Positions 1 to 11,150 of a DNA stretch of 64,000 nt are shown here, piece after piece. Every line of letters begins with the position of its first letter. Within the stretch, counting starts at the first letter, position 1. Source of the DNA: Cryptomeria japonica. Lineage: Eukaryota > Streptophyta > Pinopsida > Cupressales > Cupressaceae. A program made the translations under genes and the position numbers. Location of the stretch: positions 99,046,239-99,110,238 of the forward strand of contig NC_081413.1 of assembly GCF_030272615.1 (NCBI RefSeq), written 5' to 3'. A model generated the notes under the pieces. That model saw only the letters and a program-made list of their open reading frames with translations. It ran no database searches and was not told the origin of the DNA.

Positions 1-474
1 TTAGAAAACATCAAGAATAACTTAGAATAATTCTCTCCAATTTCAACCATGTCATCCAAATCATCATCCGGATTTATTGTCATAGGTGGTGAAATAAGAG
101 GAGGAGAATCCCTTGGACTTGACAATGTCAACTTTCAGCTAGGTTGGGCAAGGTAAGGATCATCTTTATTTGTGGGTGAAGGTAAGGAATGTTGATAAGA
201 TAGGGCTAAATCAACATCTAATTTCTTAGGGGAAGACTCACTTCTCACAAAAAGCTCACATGCCATAGAAAATTATCTTCTATGACATTATCTTGAACAA
301 TGATTTTGTTAGTTTTGATTTAGAGTTTCTATAGAAGGAGGTTGGGTATCACTCAAAATTAATTCATTTTCTTCCTTTTCTCTAGGGAAAAAGGAGGAAT
401 GAAAGGAACCCTTAAAGGTTGAGAAATGTGAAGAGGTCTAGATGGTGGAGGTGGAACCACTACACACTAGAGAC
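1..474. other. Flank of element A, unidentified
   Basis: This segment lies outside the left LTR of element A. On the minus strand it reads as interrupted coding-like sequence rich in Ser, Pro, Asp and Glu, perhaps the decayed variable part of a retrotransposon polyprotein. No conserved motif was recognised. Confidence 0.3.
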
Positions 475-1674
475 TGATAAAATTATAAGTCATCGAGAGG
501 GGGGGGGGTGAATCTATTCAAGAAAAAATAATATGAGTCTGATCACCAACTTAAATAACTTAAAACTTATCAAGCATAAGAGGAATATCACCACATAAGC
601 TAATGCCCAATAAAACAAATTCCACATAACACAAGATATTTATAAGTGGAAACCCAAAGGGAAAAACCATGGTGGGAGTTAATACCCACAAGATTCACTA
701 TCTGCAGAATAGAAATCTTGACTGGTTAAGGTCTTACAAATATGCCCTGTTAGGAGAAGACCTGGTTATGAGTCACCCGATTAAGTGATTTAAATGATAT
801 GCCCTGTTAGGAGCTATGACCAGTTAGGATCAACCTCACAAGAGGATTTAGCACTCTGATATAGAGCTACCCTATTAGGGGATTTATAAGTTAAGGCTTA
901 TTAGGACCTACCCAGTTAGGGGATTTTACTACTGTAACTGTTAGGATAACAAAAGTCAAATGATATTCATATAACACCTCTGTGTCTGATAAGATCTACT
1001 TTAGATCCTCAAAACATCAATAACACATCAATACAAAGCTTCACAAAACACCGCACAATCAACTTCGCCTAATTCGCCTTCGATCTCACACACATACTCA
1101 TGTCTATCTCATAACTCATCACAATTTTTATAGACATCAACTTAGTCGGCTACAACCTTGGAACAATTTCCTAGGTTCAATGAATCTAGACAAACTAACA
1201 TTTCACACCTAACTTATGTCGACCACCGACATAACAAATCAAAACTTGTACCGTTTTACTGATTTAAGTGACTATATCACTGTCGGTTGAGTGTTCATTA
1301 TAATGTCTTCTCTGTACATCAAATCTCGCTTGTCCAATTGAATCTGCTAATGCAGTTATGAACATAGATCCAAATATCTATCTCCATCATCATTGTAAAA
1401 CTACATCATTCAATTCTTCATCAATCGCCTATACCGGTTGTCGGAATGCAACTCTATTCATAGTTTATCGGTTGAGATCCTAATTATTGGTTCATTGGTA
1501 AATTGTCATCTGTACCAGTTATACCTGATGACCACAAAAACATTTTTTCCATCAATGACAACATAAGACTTAGTCATCAAACATGAATCTCAATCTATTC
1601 ATTACATTCACCAATCAATCATTTACCGGTTGCAAATCACCAACAGTCTTTACCGGTTCAGTCAAATGCCAACA
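475..1674 (-). repeat. 3' LTR of element A
   Basis: The plus strand starts TGATAAAATT and ends GCCAACA, matching the end of the B LTRs (GCCAACA at 19831-19837). A run of G near position 500, followed by TGAATC, corresponds to the G run just inside the B LTRs. The LTR is about 1200 bp, longer than in B, and many TACCGGT-like words occur in it. The start was placed by analogy with B and by the terminal TG. Confidence 0.65.
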
Positions 1675-1686
1675 TTCTCCCCCTTT
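1675..1686 (-). other. Polypurine tract of element A
   Basis: The minus strand reads AAAGGGGGAGAA directly before the LTR, the expected plus-strand primer site. The same tract precedes the LTRs of B and F. Confidence 0.7.
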
Positions 1687-1989
1687 GACATTGATGGAAA
1701 CACTTAGGAAAATTTTTGTCAACTAAGTGTGCAAAACAAAAATTGACTCCATGACATATATTCCCCCTTAGAAATTACATGCTATTACAAAAAAAAAAAA
1801 ATAAAAAAAAATAAAATAAAATTTAAAAGACTTATACTACTACTCCCAAATATAATTACATCAAAATTTTGACTCTACAACTACCCCCCCTTTGACAACA
1901 ATGGCAAAGGAAAGTAAATACATATAGTTACATAAAAGATATATCAAAATTGCATAGCATATATATAGATGTAAGAGTTCAAAATGTTT

Positions 1990-3930
1990 TTACAATGCAA
2001 TCTTAGAAAAAGCATCACTAAAATGTGATTTCAACTGCTTCAGATCATTATGCCAGGTTTCTAAAACAGTGTCGGTAATCTCCACAAGTTTATTGATTTG
2101 TCCAACAAATTCCTCCATGGCATCTATGGTACTCATCTCTAGGGTGGAAAGAATAGCTTCAAATATTTTGTAGGCTTTGTGCAAGATTTCCACCTTTGGT
2201 ATCAGTCATGTCTAAAATTCCTGCAGTGATATGATCCTCTTAACCTGTTCATTCTCATAAGCTTTAGCTTATGTTGAAGTTCAACAACTGATTTTCCAAA
2301 ATTTATAGCATAGTTATTAAGGGGCTTGAATGAATCACTAATAACTTCAAGTTTTTTCTCAACTTCCTCCTCCTCCTCCTTCTTCTTCTTCTTCTTCAAA
2401 TCAACATAAAATAATAAAAATTTGGCAACAGTGGAGAGTATATTACCTCCATTCTCAAGTGCTTCTTTCAAATAGTCCTTATTGATAGTAAGAGCAACTT
2501 TTCCTTTATCAATATTAGTCATTAAGTGCTCTGTTCTCTTCTTCTTGTAATCCTTCTCAACACTAACATAAGCTGCATCCTCAAAAGATTTCATCAGTTC
2601 TCCGATATCATTAACAAGTTGTCCAAGCTTGTCAATAGGAGTAAAAAAATTATCAATATCAGTCTTTGGTAGGAGACTTGACAAAATCTCAAAAACACTT
2701 CTTATTATTTCTGCCTCCTTATGCTGTTCTTTCATCCTCTTCTTCTTGGCCCGAGATTGCATGACAGTTTCAATCTCCATCAACTTGGTTGAGCTCATCA
2801 TATCCATATTAACGGGCCCTTGAATACTTATTGCATCATCGTCATCTTCATCCATAAATTTTTTTTTAGAATCAAGTGACAAAGGTGTCACTTTAGGTTC
2901 TGTCTTCACTATCTTCTTCTCCTCTTTCTTTTCACTTTCCTTATCCTTTGTAGTTTCCTATACTGGTGGGGGTTGTGTATCAACAGTTTGAGTTACTGCC
3001 GATGGCTCCTCATCCTTCTTTTCTTCTTCATTCTTCTTTTCTCCCTGTCCCTGTTACTATTCATGTTGCTTAGACATTCCAACATCAATATCCTATACAT
3101 TTATATTGTTAGGAGCACCAACATCATCATTATTATTACTGGTATCATCATCATCAGGGATAATCTCACGTTCAGTTTGTGTGTTCATCGGTTGATTATC
3201 CAGCACAATTTCATCAGGCTTAAAATCAATTATTTTAACACCATTAAGAACATCTTCGACCTCAAACTTCTTCGGTTCATCTTCCTTAACAGCTTCCTCT
3301 TCATCCAGAATTAGACCCAGTATCTTCTTCAAAATTTGTTCAGTCTCCTCATGGATAGATTGGGTCTCTCCGATTAACATTCTTGTCAACCTTTTCTTCG
3401 ACCTGAAAGATGACTTTTCCTTAAAAAGAATTTCATCTAGCTCTTCCTTAGTAGCTTCAGGTTGTAAGTTTTTCAGAATATATTCAATGAATTCCCTATC
3501 TTGTTTTATGACTGCCTACCATCTACCATCAATTATATTGTATAGTAAATTTGGATTTTTCCCTTGCAACTCAATTAGGGCCTTGCTGTATTTATTCATC
3601 ATATAAACAATCACATATTCTATCTGTCTTTGTTCATCTTCATTAAACTTATCATACAGTTTCTTCACACCAGTCAATAAACCATTCTCTTTAATGTTTA
3701 TCATTTAATTTTTAAGAGGTGTGAGCTTTGTTACCGATTTCCTCAAAGATTTCACAGTAGAAGTACCAAAACCCTTTGACCTTTTGCCACTAGCCCTTAG
3801 GGATTTCTTTTCTCCTTCGGACTCAGTCACTTCTTCATCAATATCTACCGGTTTTTGTGCTTGTTGTTTTTTCCTTTTACCAGTCTTAACTAGTGCAACA
3901 GGAGGTTCAACAATCTTACCTTTCCTCTAA
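1990..3930 (-). pseudogene. ORF2 of element A, C-terminal part (lysine-rich and coiled coil), broken
   Basis: Successive minus-strand open segments (2202-2909, 3093-3389, 3516-3704 and 1990-2193) encode acidic and lysine-rich sequence ending in a heptad-rich, probably coiled-coil region. They occupy the same place before the polypurine tract as the coiled-coil segment of B (20365-20973). Low-complexity runs of Lys and Glu come from a CTT/CTC repeat near 2365-2398. No known enzyme motif is visible. The function is unknown; it is most probably the carboxyl end of the same long ORF2 that begins at 5316. Confidence 0.5.
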
Positions 3931-5316
3931 AACAAAATCTTAGAAGGTTTTTCCTTCTTTGTTTCTATTGGTTTCTCCTTCTTAACAATTGCTAGTTTTT
4001 CTTTCTGTGCAACCTTCTCCTTTTTAGCTTTAGTCTTTACACCGATGGGGGTAAAAGTTGGAACATTTGATGTTTCAGATTGTTCAGTGGCATGCTTTTC
4101 TCTTGCTTCAACAATAGATTCCTTTGTGAATCCTGATTGCTCTGCAAATACTTCAAGTTCCTTTCTAACCTTCTTTGCAATTACCAGTTGGTTGAGTTTT
4201 GAGTGCACTTGAAGAGATTTCTCCTTGTAAGTGCCAAAATGTTCTGTTGTTGTATCTATCGATTGGGCAAGAAAATGATTAGCATATGCAACCAAAAGAT
4301 ATTTGTCTACTTCATATCCCATGGGCATTACCCATGTAGTCCGAGGCTCAACTACCTCCATCATGCAAGTATCTGTATCAACCATAAAATAAATTGTGTT
4401 TTCATACGAGTTGACAACCTCTGCCGATATCCTTTCCCTTGCATACATTTTCTTCTAAAAATATTTAAAGTATCCCCATGCAATCTTGTCAAAAAATTAC
4501 CAAGCATTCTAATTCCGTACTTCATCTATATCAATGCAGGAGTGCCATCTATCCATTGGATATCACCAATACCAGGGAAACATTTCTGAAAATAAAAGAA
4601 TAGACCAAGGATTAATTGACCAAATTTAAACCTTAACCTCTTATCCTTCTTGATGGCTTCCAGGTTTAGCACAAGTTGACTCCTCAATGCCTTTGACAAG
4701 TCATAGTCAACATCTTCTTTGATCATCCGATGGGCAATGTGAATAGCAATAGCAGGGATGATGTTCATCCTGCTAGAATAATAGATCCGATAACCGATCA
4801 CCATAAAGGCATACTTTACTGTCGGATGATTGATATTATTCATCCTGTTGACTTTTCTACGTCATTCTTAGGAATGGATCTCAAAACTGGAACCTCACCG
4901 ATGGCACAAAATCTGGTGACTGCATGAATAGCTTCCTTGGAAATTTTATGTGGTCGGTCGAGTCACATAAACTGGTCATGAATCTTGCTAAGCATAAATC
5001 TCATAAATTCATCATCAAAATCATTAATGAAATTTAGGGCATGGTGAAACCCTTTCTCGATAACCCTTTTGAATTGTTCCTTTATTACACCATTCTTATC
5101 ACACAATGCTTTATACTGATAAAAAATAGTAGCAACACTAAGATCCTCTAGTTTGCAATGATAGAAAGATCTAATATCTTCAACATGTAAGACACCATAA
5201 GGAACTCCAGATAGGGCTTTGGCAGGATCAGTTTCCTCAGATTTAAACGGGTGCCTCTTAAATTTAGGATGAGGTCTATTCGTAACATCAACTAAATGCG
5301 GGTTGTCCATCTTCAA
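3927..5316 (-). pseudogene. ORF2 of element A, N-terminal and middle part, broken
   Basis: Open segments 4963-5316, 4526-4843 and 3927-4448 align in order with the beginning of ORF2 in B (23332 down to about 22000). Shared blocks include GV..EDIR..YHC, a segment ending LSKIHDQF (B: LSRVHGEF), HKISKEA (B: HKITKEV), KKDK..FRFG and PRTTWVMPMGY (B: PRTIWVTEMGY). The frame is interrupted by stops and frameshifts. The layout loosely recalls the plant-specific 'putative plant transposon protein' family (Transposase_32-like) found beside gag in some plant elements, but that is weak memory-based resemblance. It is not RT, integrase or protease. Confidence 0.55.
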
Positions 5317-5777
5317 TTATTCAGAAAGATAAGCAGATAATAAGATATTTGGGTAAATACCTTTTATCGCTTCTGCACTACGTTTCCAAACACCAACAAA
5401 ACTTCTTCACCAATTCCCGATCATAGATCACACCAAAACACTTCAATCTCTGTTAAATAAGTTAAATGCTGCAAACACAAACTCTGGTCTGCTCACTCTT
5501 CGTGTGCTCTCAAGTATGCAATATGATAAATAACATTCAAAATATTCCTTTTATTTGCCCATTATCTACCGCATTAAATGCCCTTACCGATAAAACCCTA
5601 AAATGTCTTATTAACACAATACTGGTTCACATAACACATCAAACCTACCGGTTTTATCACATAATCACTTCTTAACATCATAATACATCAAAGTATGTAG
5701 ATTTAACATACCTTATGGTCCTTCAGGGGGTTCTAAAATGGATCTAACATTAAGTTCTCCCTAATCTTTTAAACAAC

Positions 5778-6824
5778 TTAGTTTGTTGGTGAAGGGTTCT
5801 CCACACTAGGTGAAGAAATAGTATCTTTAGATGGTTTGACTTCAGTTATCTCATCATCCTTCTTTTTCCAGATTTTGTTCATTTCAGCTTTGGTCTCCTC
5901 CACATCAACTTTTATCTTCCCTTTCTGGTCAGCAGATCGATTCACCTTTTCTTTGCAAAACTTTTCAATATCAATCGGTTTATGACAATGATAACAAGCC
6001 ATACCAGATACTCTCCAAGGTCCAACATTGCCACTACCAGTCCCACTTCTGCAGTTCATAGCTACATGACCATAGTTATGACAGATTGTGCAGACCACAT
6101 TCATCGTCTTTTCCATCTCATAGGGACTAGACCGGTTAGCATAGGGTCTTTTCCAGTTAAGGCTTCTCCGATCATCAAAGGTTCTTTTCCAACCACCACC
6201 AGACCTCTGACTCATATGAGGAGTAGGATTATTTTCTCCATACCTACACTCAACAACTCTATGTCCATGCATGTTGCAAGTAAAATAATAACCATTAAAG
6301 GTTCTAGGCTTATATCCTTGATAAGCATTGGGTCTATAACCATTAGCAACATCAGATCTGTTTCTACAAACATTAGTAGTATGTCCCGACTTATGACAAT
6401 TGAAACAAACAGGCTTATAGGATTTCTTACCGATGGGTTTCCGAATCTTAGGCGCAGATTTACCTTCATACATGTTGTTCTTTGTACCAGAAGGCTCACC
6501 TTTCTCAAATGTATTGTAACCCAATCCACTTGTATCACCGTTCATCCTTTGAGATTGGATCTGTTCATCAAGCATGGTAGAAATTTTGTTAAACTTTGTA
6601 AGCTTCTCATTAGCATCAACAAGTTCTTTTGTAAGGTCTTCATTCCTTTTCATGAGAGTCTCTCTAAGAGACATTTTCATATCTAGTTTTGCCTTTATCT
6701 CTTCTTTTTCGTCATGCCAGTGTGAATATAGAGTACCATTTTCTTGATTTATCTTTAAGATCTCATGTTCTTTCTCTTTGATTTTGTCTTCTGTTGCCCT
6801 CCTTGCTTCAAGTTCTTGACTCAT
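5778..6824 (-). CDS. ORF1 of element A: gag-like coiled coil with zinc knuckles (C-terminal part)
   Basis: The 348-codon open frame starts in a charged, heptad-rich region (residues about 1-95) and then has CCHC-type knuckles. CFNCHKSGHTTNVC and CTICHNYGHVAMNC are canonical; two further C/H clusters (near YFTCNMHGHRVVEC and CYHCHKPIDIEKFC) are degenerate. The tail is Lys/Glu/Pro/Ser-rich. Knuckles of this type bind nucleic acid in retrotransposon nucleocapsids. The true start is not here: the protein continues upstream into 32603-32728, on the other side of inserted element D. The usual copia gag N-terminal domain was not seen. Confidence 0.7.
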   Translation of the reverse strand: MSQELEARRATEDKIKEKEHEILKINQENGTLYSHWHDEKEEIKAKLDMKMSLRETLMKRNEDLTKELVDANEKLTKFNKISTMLDEQIQSQRMNGDTSGLGYNTFEKGEPSGTKNNMYEGKSAPKIRKPIGKKSYKPVCFNCHKSGHTTNVCRNRSDVANGYRPNAYQGYKPRTFNGYYFTCNMHGHRVVECRYGENNPTPHMSQRSGGGWKRTFDDRRSLNWKRPYANRSSPYEMEKTMNVVCTICHNYGHVAMNCRSGTGSGNVGPWRVSGMACYHCHKPIDIEKFCKEKVNRSADQKGKIKVDVEETKAEMNKIWKKKDDEITEVKPSKDTISSPSVENPSPTN

Positions 6825-7151
6825 CCGGATAGTTTGAGCTGTTGATTCAAAGAAAATTTACCGGACATGCTATCAAAATTTGATCGATATGATGCTTGTG
6901 TGTCGAAATGTCGATATGATGCCCCAGACTTGATGAATGATATTGATGATGCCCCCCTGGGAGATGAATCAAGGATTTAGTGAAAAATTGTCAAGTTGAT
7001 GAGCGTTTTTGGATTAATTGCAATATGAGAATATTGACTGCGTTGAATGCACATTATTGATTCATCTCCTGAAAAATGATGTTGATAAGGTTAAAAAATG
7101 AAAAAGTGAGGAAAATACATGCCCCACTTATTAACCTTTTTGATTTTACCC

Positions 7152-7160
7152 TATAAAAAG
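7152..7160 (+). promoter_or_regulatory. TATA box for the antisense PMD gene of D
   Basis: TATAAAAAG lies 82 bases before the ATG of PMD exon 1. Element E has a TATA-like CTATAAGA at the matching place (43027-43034, about 95 bases before its ATG), which supports a real internal plus-strand promoter. Confidence 0.5.
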
Positions 7161-7233
7161 GTAAAAAGTGATTTAAAAAAATCATTTGCACACTTGTCTC
7201 TTTGCGATTGTGACATTTGGAACTCTGACGACA

Positions 7234-7308
7234 ATGCCGATTCTATACTCCTCACACCGATTTGAGCACATTAGGCGACATTGGAGACCCGCTGCCTATG
7301 GCCCACTA
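7234..7308 (+). CDS. PMD gene of element D, exon 1
   Basis: A short first exon, ATG at 7234, encodes 25 residues including SSHRFEHIRRHWRP and ends CTA|GTAAGT (donor at 7309), phase 0. Element E has the equivalent exon (HRFDRIRRLQRP, then GTAAGT at 43192), also phase 0. The motif and splice position are conserved between two divergent elements, although the exon is far too short to be called alone. It joins exon 2 at 8640. Confidence 0.6.
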
Positions 7309-7389
7309 GTAAGTGGTCGAAATTCCTCTACATTTTTGATTGATTTTATTTATTTTGATCACGTTTTTCAAATTTGGGTTGGATTTTGC

Positions 7390-7720
7390 CGGGTTAGCGC
7401 GTAGGTTAATTTTCTTAGTGCATACGATAGGACTATTAGCGCATAGCAAAACCCTAGGTGTTTTAGCATCTGGGGAGAATATGGTAGCGTAGACGAGGAA
7501 TAGGCTAGCACATAGCATGGTCTAGTGCATAGGGTTTGCATAAAAGTGCAATGGGTAGGTTGGGTAGTGCATAGGGTTAACAGGGTAGCGCTTAGGAAGT
7601 TCCAGTTAGCGCGTGGGATAGGTTCAGCGCATAGGGTTTTATTTCTAGCGCATTGATGAAAAAGGATAGTGCATAGGTGGAAGCGTAGCACTTAGGACCC
7701 CTAGTTTAGCGCGTAGGGTC
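7390..7720 (+). repeat. TAGCGCATAGG word array
   Basis: Roughly 15 irregularly spaced copies of TAGCGCATAG or one-base variants (TAGTGCATAG, TAGCACTTAGG). The reverse complement (TATGCGCTAAG) recurs near the other end of D at about 28905-29275 and 30835-31080. Confidence 0.7.
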
Positions 7721-7769
7721 CAAAGTTGATGAAAAAAAGATTGTGAAGAATGCGTTGTGAGTCGAATAG

Positions 7770-8515
7770 ATTAGATAGATGTCGTAGATGTTGATATGTG
7801 TCTACTGATTGTTTTGTTATGGTTCCTGATCCAATGTGAGTCTTGCTTTGTGATGATGTCCGATTTTTGATATGCCGGTGTAGGATGATCTGAGTCTGTT
7901 GCTGTCAACATGAATTGCTTTCGATATGGAGTGCCAAGTTGATTGATTTTTGATGTGGATCCTGATTTTGAGTTTGATATGGATCTTGATGTTTTTTTCG
8001 ATATGGGTTTTTGATTTTCGATATGAGTCAGATTTGATATCCGATATGAGTCCTGATTTGATTTTTGATATGAGTCTGATTTAATGCTTGCGATATGGAT
8101 TTGATGTTTCTTTCGATATGGGTCTTGATGTGATTTCCGATATGGATCTTTACTTGATTTCTTGATATGGATCTTTGCTTGATTTCTTGACATGGGTCAG
8201 TAATTCTCGATATGTGTCAGTGATTCTCGATATGTGTTTGTAATTGATTTCTCGATATGTCTGTGATTCTTGATATGGTTCTTTTCTCGATTTCTCGATA
8301 TGGGTCTTTTCTCGATTTCTCAATATGGGTCAATGATTCTTGATATGTGTCAATGATTCTAGATATGTGTCTTTGATTGATTTCTCAATATGTGTCTATG
8401 ATTCTCGATATGTGTTAGTGATTCTTGATATGTGTCTTTGCTTGATTTCTCGATATGTATTTGTGATTCTCGATATGGGTCAGTGATTCTCAATATGGAT
8501 CAGTGATTGATTCAC
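7770..8515 (+). repeat. CGATATG tandem array
   Basis: Degenerate short tandem repeat with units such as TTCTCGATATGTGTCAGTGA and TTGATTTCTCGATATG, spaced mostly 15-30 bases apart. It fills the distal half of the PMD intron and ends about 120 bases before the splice acceptor. Confidence 0.8.
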
Positions 8516-8639
8516 AGATTGATGTGAATATGTTTATGATGTGTTCTTGAGATGCTTTGTTGTTTCAAGTTGATTTTGATTTGATTTGATATATCGAATG
8601 GATTTGGGAATTGATGATGGATACTTGTTGTTTTTGCAG

Positions 8640-10621
8640 GAAGAGCTTGGCGTGCTCCAGTCTCGAGAGCAGTTTCCAAGGCCATGGACATTGATTCCCC
8701 ATTTGTCACAGGCTGACAGAGATGTGATTGAGAGATGTGGGTTGTCCTCTTTATTAGACATGGCTTGTTATATCATTAACCAAGGTTTATTGACAACATT
8801 GGCAGAGAGGTGGCACAGTGATACAAACACCTTTCATTTGGCTATGGGCAAGATGACAGTCACACCAGAGGACTGTTATTGGATTCTGCGGATTCTTATA
8901 GTTGGGGCTTTGTTACCTTATGAGAAGACTAAGGAGGGTGGGACAGAGGCTCTCCGTCGCATCTTCCAGGATGATCAAATTAGTGGGTATGATTTCCCAT
9001 TGTAGGAGTTTTTAGATTTTGGTTACACTCTGCTACCATCTATATTAGCAGGTTACGTTGGTGGATTTTTGTGTCTTGATCGTAGGTCAAAGGGACTATC
9101 TGTGGGATGGGGATTGGTGCTAGAGGATATGGTGATGCAGGGACGCATGTTTGCATGGGGGTCGTGTATGTTGGCCCATCTATACAAAGAGCTTCACCAG
9201 GTGGTATATTTGGGATATACTAGTTTATCAACTAGGGTGACATTGTTACAGGTGTGGGCTTGGGAGCATATTCCTGTGTTGAGACCGCTTGTAGACAAGG
9301 ATAGGCTAGTTGGTCAGGCTTATGTTTATGGGTATATAGGTGTAGTTGTCTAGTGTAAGATGGGAAAACTAGAGCATTGGCGGAGGGCACTGTATGATAT
9401 TGATACAGTCATTTGGAGACCGTATATGGATTGCGAGGTATGGGAAGAGGACGGGCTAGAGATGCCCTTTGTATATATGTTGAGGTACCTGATTGGGCAG
9501 ATGCCCTTTATTATTGAGCAGTTCTTCCACAACTGTGTTTAGCGACACTATGGTAGACAACAGGGAGTGCCACAGGGAGCCTGTTTATATGCCCATTGGC
9601 AGCTAGATGTGCCAGAGTGGGGACCCACTTTGGATAGTGTAGCAGTAGTTGATGAGTATATGACGATGGCAAGACAGATCTGGGATTATGGGGCTGGGGT
9701 TGTGGATGCTGGGATGACATAGGAGTTTTCAGCTTACTTTGTGGCACATGCAGTGGCACGTATATCTAATTCGATAGAGATGTTGCCTTCTTTTGATAAT
9801 GATGAGGATGAGGAGCCCTAAAGGTGAGGGGGAGTCAGACAGAGAGATGATGAGGGTGAGGAGGTAGGAGAGGGAGGTGGAGATAGAGGAGGTGGTGGAG
9901 GAGGATTTGATAGGGGGAGAGGAGGAGATAGAGGAAGAGGAGGAGATATAGGAGGTGGTGGATTAGATAGAGGGAGAGGAGGAGATAGAGGAGGTGGGCT
10001 CATTCTTAGTGTTGGTGGGGTTGGTAGGGTAGGCGCAGTGTTAACTGCGGTGGGTGGTATAGAGGATGATAGGCGACCTGTCCAGAGGAGGAGATTTGAT
10101 GTTCTACCTCCACTGACATCTCAGACAGGGACAGGTGTGGGTGGGACCATGACACAGGTACTCATTTAGATTAGGGTACCCACCCATCGACAAGATTCAC
10201 AAATCAGAGCGCTATAGGTCACAGTACAGGAACTGCAGGCACAGGTGTTAGCGCAACAATGCTAGATTATGCAGATCATTGCAAAGCAGGATACAAAGAG
10301 AGAGCGTTAGGGTCGGCAGAGGATCTTGCTGATAGGTTGGAGAGAGCGATGACTGGTGCCCTAGTTTGGGACATGCTGAGAGAGATATAGTACTCGGCCA
10401 AGGAGGCTGAGTATTATAGGCGTCTATATGAGGAGGTGGTCCTTCGAGGTCACAAAGCTCCTAGATATGCTACAGTGGCATCCAGTCGATCGGACCATAG
10501 TCATACAAGGATAGAGAGAAGAGGAGTTATGGGGCCTACCCGACATGATCCACCTGGTGGAGATCTAGGAGTTGGGACATCTACTGCTACACCATCAGCC
10601 TCAGAAGATAGTCATACCTGA
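8640..10621 (+). pseudogene. PMD gene of element D, exon 2: plant mobile domain protein with RGG-like tail
   Basis: Exon 2 follows TTGCAG. It encodes a plant mobile domain, the family of host MAIN/MAIL proteins also found in transposons. Recognisable stretches are LTTLAERWHSDTNTFHLAMG, the TVTPEDCYWIL segment and a later WAWEHIPVLRP block. After the domain come an acidic stretch (DNDEDEEP), a Gly/Arg/Asp-rich tail (about 9876-10010) and a Gln-rich coiled region. The frame that starts at 8640 stays coherent to about 10320 but holds ten stops: eight TAG (9003, 9351, 9540, 9720, 10167, 10215, 10263, 10308), one TAA (9819) and one TGA (9825). A frame change follows, and the last open piece ends at 10621. 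The biochemical role is unknown; the copy is dead unless stops are read through. Confidence 0.7.
9825..10010 (+). repeat. GA-rich stretch encoding Gly/Arg/Asp repeats
   Basis: Purine-rich sequence with GGAGATAGAGGA-like units, in frame with the PMD exon and encoding GRGGDRG-like repeats. The minus strand shows an open proline-rich frame that is only the shadow of this repeat. Confidence 0.7.
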
Positions 10622-10889
10622 GAGACTTGTCTCTGTTGTATTTTGATCACTTTGTTGTATTTTGATAGACATGATATCTCTTGTACATTTTGACCATTTT
10701 TGAGATATATATATGGCACCAATTTTCTCTGATCCACATGTGATGTGTTATTGATGATGATTGATGATATGCATTATATTTTTTATATGAGATTGATACT
10801 TAGATAATAATGCTCTTGATTTTGATGATGATGTGAATGTATGATTTATGATGAGATGAGTGAGAATGTGATGATGCATTGCATTGATT

Positions 10890-11150
10890 ACTTTGATTTA
10901 TGAGATGTATCTTGAAAATGAGATGTATAATAATGATAATGATGTGAGATGTATCTTGAAAATGAGAGGTATGATAATGATAATGATAATGATAATGATG
11001 TGAGATGTATCTTGAAAATGAGAGGTATGATAATGATAATGCTAATGATGTGAGATGTATCTTGAAAATAAGAGATATGATAATGATAATGACGTGAGAT
11101 GTATCTTGAAAACAAGAGGTATGATAATGATAATGATGTAATATAAATGC
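10890..11150 (+). repeat. Tandem repeat with GATAAT runs
   Basis: Five copies of TGAGATGTATCTTGAAAATGAG, each followed by a variable number of GATAAT units, about 45-55 bases apart. They lie just after the PMD gene. Confidence 0.8.

Larger units (their letters stand above)
475..6839 (-). mobile_element. Element A: pol-less LTR retrotransposon (left part)
   Basis: Element A reads right to left. In that direction it has ORF1 (coiled coil and zinc knuckles), ORF2 (a long non-pol protein), a polypurine tract and the 3' LTR. Its 5' portion continues at 32603-32728 because element D is inserted in ORF1. The 5' LTR is missing; the A sequence stops where element H begins (32728). No protease, reverse transcriptase or integrase motif was found between ORF1 and the LTR. 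B (19024-25621) has the same layout, so absence of pol looks like a family property and not private decay. The terminal TG...CA and polypurine tract are of copia type. Confidence 0.75.
7309..8639 (+). other. Intron of the PMD gene in D, filled with repeat arrays
   Basis: A 1331-base interval runs from GTAAGT to TTTTTGCAG. It contains about 15 degenerate copies of a TAGCGCATAGG-like word (about 7390-7720) and then a long array built on CGATATGGGTC-like units (about 7770-8510). On the minus strand it is simply part of the 3' region of the retrotransposon. The intron is 748 bases in E and also contains an array, with a different unit. Confidence 0.55.

Noticed and set aside
2629-4589. Plus-strand open frames over A ORF2
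   Set aside because: They lie opposite the minus-strand ORF2, which has relatives in B and C; these frames have no similarity to anything and come from its codon composition.
7306-7691. Minus-strand frames rich in Cys and Ala
   Set aside because: They are translations of the TAGCGCATAGG repeat and not genes.
7771-8193. Minus-strand frame with repeated SYQKSNQDSYRIS-like text
   Set aside because: A translation of the CGATATG array; the periodicity is that of the DNA repeat.
9818-10003. Proline/serine-rich minus-strand frame
   Set aside because: Shadow of the GA-rich, Gly/Arg-encoding part of the PMD exon.
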